From: Thiomonas sp.
GTDB taxonomy: Bacteria; Pseudomonadota; Gammaproteobacteria; Burkholderiales; Burkholderiaceae_C
Direction: 5' to 3'
Assembly (NCBI GenBank): GCA_028706735.1
Contig: JAQTVS010000131.1
Coordinates: forward strand, 1 to 7,357
Length of the DNA: 7,357 nucleotides
Shown here: piece by piece, positions 1 to 7,093 of the stretch
Layout of the letters: every line of letters starts with the position of its first letter
Numbering within the stretch: position 1 is the first letter of the stretch
The notes under the pieces: model-generated
The model's database searches: none
What the model was told of the DNA's origin: nothing
What the model saw: the letters and a program-made list of their open reading frames with translations, nothing else
Program-made: the position numbers and the translations under genes

Positions 1-435
1 GTTCTCGTTGGACGAACCCATCGCGAACTCATCCATATTGGTCTTGCCGACCGTGACCATGCCCGCGCCCGCAAAGTCGTCTGCGCCCGAGCCCAGACGG
101 GCGACCACGGTGGCATCGAACGGGCTGACATAACCGGCGAGCATGCGTGAACCGGCAGTGGCGGGCATGGCGCGGGTGACGAACACGTCTTTGTGCGCCA
201 GCGGCACGCCCAGCAGCGGCCGGGTGTCGCCTGCGGCGCGGGCGGCGTCGGCGGCCTGCGCGGCCCGCAGGGCGCCGTCCGCATCGACATGGAGGAAGGC
301 GCCCAGATCGGCGTGGGCGGCGATGCGGTCGAGCGCGGCGCGTGTGAGTTCAGCGCTGGACACTTGCCGGGCGGCCAGCGCGGCGGACAGGGTGCGCAGG
401 TCGGCTGTGGCGAAATCGGTCAAGGGCGCGCTCAT
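1..435 (-). CDS. gatA: Asp-tRNA(Asn)/Glu-tRNA(Gln) amidotransferase subunit A, N-terminal part (partial)
   Basis: GatA is the amidase subunit of cytoplasmic GatCAB. It releases ammonia from glutamine to convert mischarged Asp-tRNA(Asn) or Glu-tRNA(Gln) to the amide form. In Burkholderiales, which generally lack an asparaginyl-tRNA synthetase, the Asn route is the expected one (family knowledge). The first 145 residues are visible, starting [16 protein letters not shown]. The amidase-signature N-terminal region includes [12 protein letters not shown] (residues 76-87), where Lys82 is the expected catalytic Lys of the Ser-cisSer-Lys triad, and [15 protein letters not shown] (131-145). Both catalytic serines would lie beyond the window edge. 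The ATG at 435 is chosen because it overlaps the gatC stop as ATGA and gives the family N-terminus. An oddity is about seven extra residues (GSGADDF, near 115-121) between VVARL and AGMV. The gene is open to the edge; the rest is cut off by the window, not by mutation. Confidence 0.96.
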   Translation of the reverse strand, partial: MSAPLTDFATADLRTLSAALAARQVSSAELTRAALDRIAAHADLGAFLHVDADGALRAAQAADAARAAGDTRPLLGVPLAHKDVFVTRAMPATAGSRMLAGYVSPFDATVVARLGSGADDFAGAGMVTVGKTNMDEFAMGSSNEN

Positions 436-731
436 TCGACCACCCGCGGCACCAGAAACAGGCCGTCTTGCGTGTCGGGCGCGTTGCGCAGCGCGGCCTC
501 GCGGATGTCGCCCTCGGTCACGGCGTCGGCGCGCAGGCGCAGCGGCATGTCCTGCACAGCGGAGAGCGGGTGCGCCAGCGGGGTGACGTCGGCGGTGTTC
601 ACCGCGCGCATTTGCTCGACCACGGCAAAAAACGCATTCAGATCGGTCAGCAAGTGGTCGCGCTCGCTGGCGGACAGATCCAGCCGGGCGAGCTGCGCCA
701 GGCGGTCAATATCGGGAAGGGTGAGAGACAT
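432..731 (-). CDS. gatC: Asp-tRNA(Asn)/Glu-tRNA(Gln) amidotransferase subunit C
   Basis: GatC is the small subunit that wraps around and stabilises the GatA-GatB interface of the tRNA amidotransferase. It has no catalytic site of its own. The product is 99 residues, the usual family length. It begins [20 protein letters not shown], a helical N-terminal segment, and carries the conserved PLAHPL stretch (51-56). It ends with the characteristic [17 protein letters not shown] (83-99). The frame stays open up to an ATG at 836, but those extra residues do not resemble GatC, so the ATG at 731 is preferred. No good Shine-Dalgarno sequence precedes it. Its TGA stop overlaps the gatA ATG by 4 nt, indicating translational coupling and a gatC-gatA operon. 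It is transcribed divergently from mreB. Confidence 0.96.
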   Translation of the reverse strand: MSLTLPDIDRLAQLARLDLSASERDHLLTDLNAFFAVVEQMRAVNTADVTPLAHPLSAVQDMPLRLRADAVTEGDIREAALRNAPDTQDGLFLVPRVVE

Positions 732-765
732 GGTGGGGCGGCGGCAATCAGGGACGCAAAACATG

Positions 766-784
766 CCGCCCGGCAAGCGGGCGG
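766..784. other. Inverted repeat in the gatC leader
   Basis: CCGCCCG (766-772) and CGGGCGG (778-784) are perfect inverted repeats around a 5-base loop, 35 bases upstream of the gatC start. In a gatC transcript starting further upstream, this would form a stable GC hairpin followed by a short T-containing stretch (CATGTTTTGCG on the minus strand). The T run is too short for a confident intrinsic terminator. A second, weaker inverted repeat, GGGGA/TCCCC, lies at 788-800. Confidence 0.4.
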
Positions 785-844
785 ATCGGGGAGCTTCCCC
801 TGCAGATGGGTGCGGAAAACGCCATTTTATGCGCATGCATGGGT

Positions 845-1998
<1,154 letters not shown>

Positions 1999-2013
1999 TC
2001 AGCGCGTCTGCGC

Positions 2014-2057
2014 GGGGCAGGCCGCTTTGGCCCGGCCCCGGTTCGGGCGGTCTGCCC
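2014..2057 (+). other. GC-rich hairpins in the mreB-mreC gap
   Basis: The 78-base gap between mreB and mreC contains two possible stem-loops. The larger (2014-2039) pairs GGGGC (2014-2018) with GCCCC (2035-2039) and GGCC (2020-2023) with GGCC (2029-2032) around the loop GCTTT, with a small internal mismatch. The second (2045-2057) pairs GGGC with GCCC, and TATTTTC follows at 2062-2068. The T tract starts a few bases after the stem, so a partial terminator or an RNA stabiliser downstream of mreB is possible. That would raise MreB relative to MreC. This role is inference. Confidence 0.4.
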
Positions 2058-2076
2058 AGCGTATTTTCTCGTTCCC

Positions 2077-3027
2077 ATGGCCTACGGCACTCTTGAGCGC
2101 TCTCCTCCGCCGTTTTTCCGGCAGGGGCCGACTGCGCTCACGCGGCTGCTGTTGTTCTCCGCGCTGGCGGTCTTGCTGATGGCGCTGGACGCGCGTTTCA
2201 AGGTCACTCCCCTGCTGCGGCAGGGTTTGTCCGTGGCGGTTTATCCCCTGCAGCGCGTGGCGCAGGCGCCGGTGGACTGGTCGCAGGCGTTGCGCGGCTA
2301 CCTCGAATCGCCGGTGCAGTCGCAGCAAGAGATCAACCGCCTTCAGCGCGCCAATGCGGCGCTGTCTTTGCAGGCCCAGATGGAGGCGCAGTTGCGGCTT
2401 GAGAACAACCGCCTGCGCACCCTGCTGCACTTGCAGCAGAGCCTGCCGCCTGCCACGGTGGCGGCGCAGATCAGCGCGCAGGCCAGCGATCCGTTCAACC
2501 GCACCGTGGTGATCGACCGCGGCAGCCTGCAGGGCATTGCGCTGGGCTCGCCGGTCATAGACGAAACCGGGCTGCTCGGACAGGTCACGCGCGACTATCC
2601 CTGGAGCGCCGAAGTCACCCTCATCACCGACCGCGACGCCGTGGTGCCGGTGCAGAACCAGCGCACCGGCGAACGCGGCGTGCTCTACGGCGAGCCCGGA
2701 CTCGGCCAGGGCGGGCTGGAGCTGCGCTGGATGCCGACCGCTGCGGATGTGCGCGTGGGCGACCTGCTGGTGACCAGCGGAGTGGACGGCATCTACACAG
2801 CGGGGCTGCGCGTGGCGCGGGTCACCGCGGTGGTGCGCCAGCGCGACACCGCGTTTGCCCGGGTGATGTGCGCCCCGCTGGCCGACGTGGAGGGCGGTCG
2901 GCATGTGCTGGTGCTCAAGCCGCTCACCCCTCTGGCGCCCGAGCCGACTGCCGACGCCAGCAAGGCCAAGCCGGCGTTGCAGAAACGGCAGGCCGCCTCC
3001 GCTGCGGCAGCCGCCAGCGCGCGTTGA
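2077..3027 (+). CDS. mreC: Rod shape-determining protein MreC
   Basis: MreC is a bitopic inner-membrane protein. Its periplasmic part self-associates and contacts PBP2, switching the PBP2-RodA synthase on and linking it to MreB through MreD (family knowledge). The 316-residue product has a short cytoplasmic N-terminus with SPPPFF (9-14), as in betaproteobacterial homologues. One membrane helix lies at about 21-38, and a Gln/Leu-rich coiled coil at about 78-119. The beta-rich MreC core spans about 122-282 and includes DPFNRTVVIDRGS (138-150), GVLYGEP (201-207) and GDLLVTSGVDGIYTAGL (228-244). Residues 284-316 form an Ala/Lys/Pro-rich tail that looks disordered. The ATG at 2077 is supported by the N-terminus but lacks a clear Shine-Dalgarno sequence. 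Its stop is 12 bases before the likely mreD start. Confidence 0.97.
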   Translation: MAYGTLERSPPPFFRQGPTALTRLLLFSALAVLLMALDARFKVTPLLRQGLSVAVYPLQRVAQAPVDWSQALRGYLESPVQSQQEINRLQRANAALSLQAQMEAQLRLENNRLRTLLHLQQSLPPATVAAQISAQASDPFNRTVVIDRGSLQGIALGSPVIDETGLLGQVTRDYPWSAEVTLITDRDAVVPVQNQRTGERGVLYGEPGLGQGGLELRWMPTAADVRVGDLLVTSGVDGIYTAGLRVARVTAVVRQRDTAFARVMCAPLADVEGGRHVLVLKPLTPLAPEPTADASKAKPALQKRQAASAAAAASAR

Positions 3028-3039
3028 AGTCTGGTCAAC

Positions 3040-3618
3040 GTGAATCTTCTGCCGCGCCGCCGCCGCTCCGATTTCGCCCCCATGCCCACGGCGCGTGCGC
3101 CCGCGGGCGGCGCGCGCGAGGTGCTGCTGCTGCCGGTCAAGCCCTGGTTCATCGCCCTCACTCTGCTGATCGCCCTGCTGTTTGATTTTTTGCCGCTGGG
3201 CCGACTGGCCTGGATGCCGGACGCCGTGGCGCTCACCCTGGTGTTCTGGAATGTGCATCATCCCCGCCGCGTGGGCATGACCGTGGCGTTTGTTCTTGGG
3301 TTGATGGTGGATGTGCAGCAGGGCGCGGTGCTGGGCCAGCATGCATTGATTTACACCGTGCTCAGTTACTTTGCCATCAGCCTGCACCGGCGGATGCTGT
3401 GGTTCCCGGCGCTGCAGCAGGCGCTGCATGTGCTGCCGCTGTTTGTGGGCGCGCAACTGCTGTTGCTGCTGGTGGGGATGTGGTCCGGCGGCAGTTTCCC
3501 CGGCTGGGGATTTTTGCTCGCGCCGGTGTTGCAGGCCGCATTGTGGCCGCCGCTGTCGTGGCTGCTGCTGGCGCCACAGCGCCGCGCGCCCGACTCCGAC
3601 CGCAATCGCCCCTTGTGA
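3040..3618 (+). CDS. mreD: Rod shape-determining membrane protein MreD
   Basis: MreD is the small polytopic inner-membrane partner of MreC in the elongasome; its precise biochemical role is unsettled. The product is 192 residues from the GTG at 3040, or 178 from the ATG at 3082. The longer form adds an Arg-rich cytoplasmic stretch (LLPRRRRSDFAP) before the conserved part that begins near LLLPVKPWFIAL (29-40). Five or six membrane segments are visible at about 35-53, 60-74, 77-93, 99-116, 125-146 and 157-178. Family-typical segments include WMPDAVALTLVFWNVHHPRR (58-77) and LGQHALIYTVLSYFAISLHRR (98-118), and the C-terminus is APQRRAPDSDRNRPL. Neither start has a good Shine-Dalgarno sequence. 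The GTG, 12 bases after the mreC stop, fits coupling; the ATG gives a length nearer the family norm. The gene call is firm and the start is not. Confidence 0.93.
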   Translation: MNLLPRRRRSDFAPMPTARAPAGGAREVLLLPVKPWFIALTLLIALLFDFLPLGRLAWMPDAVALTLVFWNVHHPRRVGMTVAFVLGLMVDVQQGAVLGQHALIYTVLSYFAISLHRRMLWFPALQQALHVLPLFVGAQLLLLLVGMWSGGSFPGWGFLLAPVLQAALWPPLSWLLLAPQRRAPDSDRNRPL

Positions 3619-3659
3619 TGGTTCTCTTGCTGAACCTTGCGAGCGGTCTGCGCTCCTAA
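3618..3659 (+). other. Possible 13-codon mini-ORF in the mreD-mrdA gap
   Basis: The mreD stop overlaps an ATG (TGATG, 3616-3620) that opens a 13-residue frame, MVLLLNLASGLRS, ending at TAA 3657-3659, 21 bases before the mrdA ATG. A ribosome finishing mreD could reinitiate here. The frame also spans a small hairpin (GAGCG 3641-3645 with CGCTC 3651-3655). It may be chance; no ribosome binding site of its own or homologue is known to me. A start within the gap would explain how ribosomes cross the 62 bases to mrdA, which has only a distant AAAGAGA (3658-3664) upstream. Confidence 0.2.
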
Positions 3660-3680
3660 AGAGATTGATCCGTCCTTGCG

Positions 3681-5906
3681 ATGAACGAACTGCGCAATAT
3701 CGAACGCGAGCTGTTCCGCTTTCGCCGCCGCCTCATTCTGGCCGCGGGCGTGGTGGTGCTGAGCTTCGCATTGCTGATCGGGCGCTGGCTCTGGTTGCAG
3801 GTGGTGCGGCATCGGCAGTTCTCCACCCAGGCGCAGGACAACCGCATTGCGCTGGTGCCCATTGCGCCGCAGCGCGGCCTGATCCTCGACCGCAACGGCA
3901 TCATTCTGGCGAGCAATTACGCCGCCTACACCCTGGAGATCACGGCGTCGAAGGTCAAGGGCACGCTGCAGCAGACCATCGACGCGCTCAAGGCCATCGT
4001 GCCGATCACGCCGTTTGACGAGCGGCGCTTCAACAATCTGCTCGGGCAGTCGCGGCGCTTCGAGTCGCTGCCCATCCTCAACAAGCTCAGCGACGATCAG
4101 GTGGCGCGCTTCGTGGCGCAGCGCTTTCGCTTTCCCGGAGTGAATGTGCGGGCGCGGTTGTTTCGCAGCTACCCGCTGGGCGCGCTGGGCTGTCATCTGC
4201 TGGGCTATATCGGGCGCATCAACCCGGCCGAGCAGCAGCGCATTGACGACAGTGACGACGCCAGCAACTATCTCGGCACCGACCACATCGGCAAGCTGGG
4301 TGTGGAGCAGGCCTACGAGTCGCAGCTCCACGGCATCACCGGCTATGAAGAGGTGGAGGTCAACGCCACCGGCCGCCCGGTGCGCAAGATCAAGACCGTG
4401 GCCGCCACGCCGGGGCAGAACCTGGTGCTGGGCGTGGACATCCGCCTGCAGAAGCTCATCGAAGACCTCTACGGCAAGCGGCGCGGCGCCTGCGTCGCCA
4501 TTGACCCGCGCAATGGAGAAGTGCTGACCTTCGTCTCCATGCCGACCTTCGATCCCAATCTGTTCGTCGATGGCATTGACCAGGCCAACTGGGACGCGCT
4601 GAACAACTCGCCCGACCGCCCCATGCTCAACCGCATTCTGCGCGGCACCTTTCCGCCGGGCTCCACCTACAAGCCGTATCTGGCGATGGGCGCGCTGACC
4701 GATGGCATTCGCACCGCGCAATGGAGCTTTCACGACCCTGGCTATTTCATGTTCGCCGGGCACCGTTTCCGCGATGATGTGGCGGGCGGGCATGGCATCG
4801 TGGACATGCACAAGGCCATACAGGTGTCGTGCGACGTGTATTTCTACATGGTCGCGCACGATTGGGGCGTGGACAGCATGGCCAAGTGGACGCAGCAGTT
4901 CGGCTTCGGCCAGGCCACCGGCATCGATCTCAAGGGCGAGGCCAAGGGCGTGCTGCCTTCGCGTGCGTGGAAGCGCAAAGCCTTTCGCAGCCCGGCGCAA
5001 CAGCGTTGGTATCCCGGCGACACCATCAGCCTGGGCATCGGTCAGGGCTACAACACCTTCACCCCGCTGCAGATGGCCACGGCGCTGTCCACCTTGGCGA
5101 ATCAGGGCACGCGCTACGCCCCGCGCGTGGTGCGGGCCATCGAGGACATGACCACGCGCCAGTTCACGCCAGTGCAGGCGCCAGTGGCCGAGCGCATCGA
5201 CTTGAATCCGGCCTACTGGCAGGTGGTGCACGGCGGCATGATGGCGGTGAACCAGACCGGCGGCACCGGCGCGGAGGCCTTCAAGGGCGCGCTCTACACC
5301 AGCGCAGGCAAGACCGGCACCGCGCAGGTGATCAGCGTGGGCCAGAACCAGACCTATGACGCCAAGGACATCGCCCATCATCTGCGCGACCACGCGCTGT
5401 ACGTGGTCTATGCCCCGGCGGAAAACCCGGTGATCGCCCTGGCGATGATTGTGGAAAACGCCGGGTTTGGCGGGGTTGCGGCCGCGCCGATCGCGCGCAA
5501 GGCGCTCGACTATCACCTGCTCGGCCTCTACCCCACCGATGAGGAAATCGAGAAGATCAGCGGAGCAAAGCCGCAGCCGGTGCAGTTCGCCTATGCGGGC
5601 GAACGCGAAGGCGTGCCGCACATCCTCGGCGCCAAGCCGCCGCCCGCGCCCGCTGCATCCGCTCCGGCGGGCGCAGCGTCGGCATCAACCTCCGCAGCGG
5701 CCGCTGCGGCAGCGGCGAAGGCTGCTTCGGCGCCACCGGCCGCTGCAGCATCCAATTCGGCAAAGGCCAAGTCCGCCGCATTTGATGCGGATACGCTGGG
5801 CAATTACCAGCGCACCGCCTGCACCGGCGGGCTGCGCGCCCCGCTCTTCACCCGCTTTGGTGCGCGGCCCGATGTCAGCGATGACTCGGATGGCGTGCGG
5901 CTATGA
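3681..5906 (+). CDS. mrdA: Penicillin-binding protein 2 (elongasome D,D-transpeptidase)
   Basis: PBP2 is the monofunctional class B penicillin-binding protein that crosslinks the glycan strands made by RodA during cell elongation. It is a target of mecillinam-type beta-lactams. The product is 741 residues: a short cytoplasmic start, one membrane anchor (about 18-40), the pedestal domain with RGLILDRNG (65-73) and YPLGALGCHLLGYIGRI (164-180), and the transpeptidase domain. The domain carries nucleophile motif S328-T-Y-K331, then S383-C-D385 and K544-T-G546. The transpeptidase domain ends near 625; E. coli PBP2 is 633 residues. The rest is an extra C-terminal tail: Pro/Ala-rich low complexity (about 652-705), then GNYQRTACTGGLRAPLFTR (707-725) and an acidic end. 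The ATG at 3681 gives the usual start (MNELRNIERELFRFRRR). The stop overlaps an ATG (ATGA, 5903-5906) that is not the rodA start. Confidence 0.97.
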   Translation: MNELRNIERELFRFRRRLILAAGVVVLSFALLIGRWLWLQVVRHRQFSTQAQDNRIALVPIAPQRGLILDRNGIILASNYAAYTLEITASKVKGTLQQTIDALKAIVPITPFDERRFNNLLGQSRRFESLPILNKLSDDQVARFVAQRFRFPGVNVRARLFRSYPLGALGCHLLGYIGRINPAEQQRIDDSDDASNYLGTDHIGKLGVEQAYESQLHGITGYEEVEVNATGRPVRKIKTVAATPGQNLVLGVDIRLQKLIEDLYGKRRGACVAIDPRNGEVLTFVSMPTFDPNLFVDGIDQANWDALNNSPDRPMLNRILRGTFPPGSTYKPYLAMGALTDGIRTAQWSFHDPGYFMFAGHRFRDDVAGGHGIVDMHKAIQVSCDVYFYMVAHDWGVDSMAKWTQQFGFGQATGIDLKGEAKGVLPSRAWKRKAFRSPAQQRWYPGDTISLGIGQGYNTFTPLQMATALSTLANQGTRYAPRVVRAIEDMTTRQFTPVQAPVAERIDLNPAYWQVVHGGMMAVNQTGGTGAEAFKGALYTSAGKTGTAQVISVGQNQTYDAKDIAHHLRDHALYVVYAPAENPVIALAMIVENAGFGGVAAAPIARKALDYHLLGLYPTDEEIEKISGAKPQPVQFAYAGEREGVPHILGAKPPPAPAASAPAGAASASTSAAAAAAAAKAASAPPAAAASNSAKAKSAAFDADTLGNYQRTACTGGLRAPLFTRFGARPDVSDDSDGVRL
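5694..5715. repeat. Palindromic GC repeat inside the PBP2 tail
   Basis: GCAGCGGCCGCTGC (5694-5707) is a perfect 14-bp palindrome, followed at 5709-5715 by another copy of its GCAGCGG half. It lies in the poly-alanine part of the mrdA tail. The repeated Ala codons (GCN, mostly GCG, GCC and GCA) create it. It is a likely spot for replication slippage that would change tail length without touching the enzyme. Confidence 0.5.
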
Positions 5907-5944
5907 GCGTCCACCGCGTCGCAGCGAGGAGAATGGTTTCATGA
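5903..5944 (+). other. Possible 13-codon mini-ORF bridging mrdA and rodA
   Basis: An ATG at 5903 overlaps the mrdA stop (ATGA, 5903-5906) and opens a frame of 13 residues, MSVHRVAARRMVS. Its own TGA (5942-5944) overlaps the rodA ATG (ATGA, 5941-5944). The mini-ORF thus joins the two genes by a 4-nt overlap at each end. It could carry terminating ribosomes from mrdA to rodA by stepwise reinitiation. An internal ATG at 5933 is in the same frame. Whether it is translated is unknown; the arrangement is seen directly, the role is inference. Confidence 0.3.
5927..5931 (+). promoter_or_regulatory. Shine-Dalgarno sequence for rodA
   Basis: AGGAG lies 9 bases before the ATG at 5941. It is the only strong, well-spaced ribosome binding site among the five cluster genes, and it fixes the rodA start at 5941 although the frame is open much further upstream through the mrdA tail. 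Confidence 0.8.
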
Positions 5945-7059
5945 GTGCAACCTTCGGAAGGCCGCCGCTCTGGAGGCGGGTGCGCCCGTATCTCACCGGC
6001 TTCGACGGCCCGCTGCTCGCTGGCCTGCTCTGGCTGGTGGCCATCGGCTGCATCGTGCTGTTCTCCGCCTTGCAGGACGCGCATGTGCCGTTCGACGACC
6101 ATCTGCGCAATCTGGCCATTGGCTTTCTGGTGTTGTTCGTTGCGGCGCAGGTGCCGCCGCAGCGGCTGATGCAGATCGCCGTGCCGGTCTATACCTTTGG
6201 CGTGGCGCTGCTCATCGCCACCGCGGCGTTCGGGCTGGTGCGCAAGGGCGCGCGCCGCTGGCTTGATCTGGGCATCACGGTGGTGCAGCCCTCCGAAATC
6301 ATGAAAATCGCCGTGCCGCTGATGTTGGCGTGGTATTTCCAGAAACGCGAGGGCCAGATCCGGGTGAAGGATTTTTTCATCGCCACGGTGCTGCTGCTCA
6401 TCCCCGTCGGCCTCATCATGAAGCAGCCCGACCTGGGCACCGCGTTGCTGGTGCTGCTCACCGGGGCGTTCGTCATCTTCTTCGCCGGGCTGTCGTGGCG
6501 GGTTATCGCCTTGCTGTTTGCGTTGGCTGCGGCTGGCGCGCCGGTACTGTGGCACTTCATGCACGACTACCAGCGCCAGCGGCTGCTGATGCTGCTCGAC
6601 CCGCAGAGCGACCCGCTGGGCAAGGGCTTCAACATCATCCAGAGCATGATCGCCATCGGCTCGGGCGGGGTGTTCGGCCAGGGCTATCTGCACGGCACCC
6701 AGGCGCATCTCAACTTCGTGCCCGAATCTCATACCGACTTCGTGTTCTCGGTGCTGGCCGAGGAATGGGGGCTGGCCGGCAACCTCATGCTGCTGGCCGC
6801 CTATACCTTCTTCATCGTGCGCGGGCTGGTGATCGCGGCCAACGCGCCCACACTGTTCTCACGCCTGCTGGCCGCCTCCATCACCCTGATCTTTTTCATC
6901 TACGCCTTCGTCAACATGGGAATGGTGTCAGGCATTCTGCCGGTGGTCGGCGTACCCCTGCCCTTCGTCAGCTATGGCGGCACCGCGCTCATCACCCTCA
7001 TGCTGGGCGCGGGCATGCTGTTTTCCATCGCCAAATCCAAGCGGCTGGTGCAGAGCTGA
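5941..7059 (+). CDS. rodA: SEDS peptidoglycan glycosyltransferase RodA
   Basis: RodA (also called MrdB) is the polytopic inner-membrane SEDS-family enzyme that polymerises lipid II into glycan strands, working as a pair with PBP2 encoded just upstream. The product is 372 residues, close to E. coli RodA (370). About ten membrane helices alternate with family-conserved loops. These include RKGARRWLDLG (101-111), QPSEIMKIA (116-124), KQPDLGTALL (161-170) and DPLGKGFNIIQSMIAIGSGG (224-243). VPESHTDFVFSVLAEEWG (260-277) follows, where Asp266 matches the aspartate essential for polymerase activity. PVVGVPLPFVSYGG (334-347) completes the set. The start at 5941 has a good Shine-Dalgarno sequence, and the protein begins MSATFGRPPLWRRVRPYL. 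It is the last gene of the cluster. It ends 34 bases before the stop of a convergent LysR-type gene, with no clear terminator between. Confidence 0.97.
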   Translation: MSATFGRPPLWRRVRPYLTGFDGPLLAGLLWLVAIGCIVLFSALQDAHVPFDDHLRNLAIGFLVLFVAAQVPPQRLMQIAVPVYTFGVALLIATAAFGLVRKGARRWLDLGITVVQPSEIMKIAVPLMLAWYFQKREGQIRVKDFFIATVLLLIPVGLIMKQPDLGTALLVLLTGAFVIFFAGLSWRVIALLFALAAAGAPVLWHFMHDYQRQRLLMLLDPQSDPLGKGFNIIQSMIAIGSGGVFGQGYLHGTQAHLNFVPESHTDFVFSVLAEEWGLAGNLMLLAAYTFFIVRGLVIAANAPTLFSRLLAASITLIFFIYAFVNMGMVSGILPVVGVPLPFVSYGGTALITLMLGAGMLFSIAKSKRLVQS

Positions 7060-7093
7060 GCGGCGAGGTCTTGCGCGGTATTGACTCGGCCGG
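7060..7093. other. Convergent gap between rodA and the LysR-type gene
   Basis: The 34 bases between the two stop codons contain only the short palindrome CGGCCG (7088-7093 region) and no stem followed by a T run on either strand. Both transcripts probably run into the opposite gene. The first strong hairpin for the rodA transcript lies at 7159-7181, inside the LysR-type gene, and it too lacks a T tract. Confidence 0.5.

Noticed and set aside
732..836. A longer GatC start at the ATG at 836
   Set aside because: The 35 extra residues do not resemble GatC, and the start at 731 gives the normal 99-residue protein.
1999..3456. A 485-codon open frame on the minus strand opposite mreC and mreD
   Set aside because: Same cause: Arg/Gln/His-rich composition without domains, fully opposite two well-supported genes.
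3366..5621. A 751-codon open frame on the minus strand opposite mreD and mrdA
   Set aside because: Its translation is His/Arg/Ala-rich with no recognisable domain, and it lies opposite a clear PBP2 gene. Strong G/C preference at third codon positions keeps antisense frames open in such genomes.
5449..5940. Upstream extension of the rodA frame through the mrdA tail
   Set aside because: The extension is Arg/Pro-rich out-of-frame translation of PBP2 sequence. The ATG at 5941 has a Shine-Dalgarno sequence and gives the family length.
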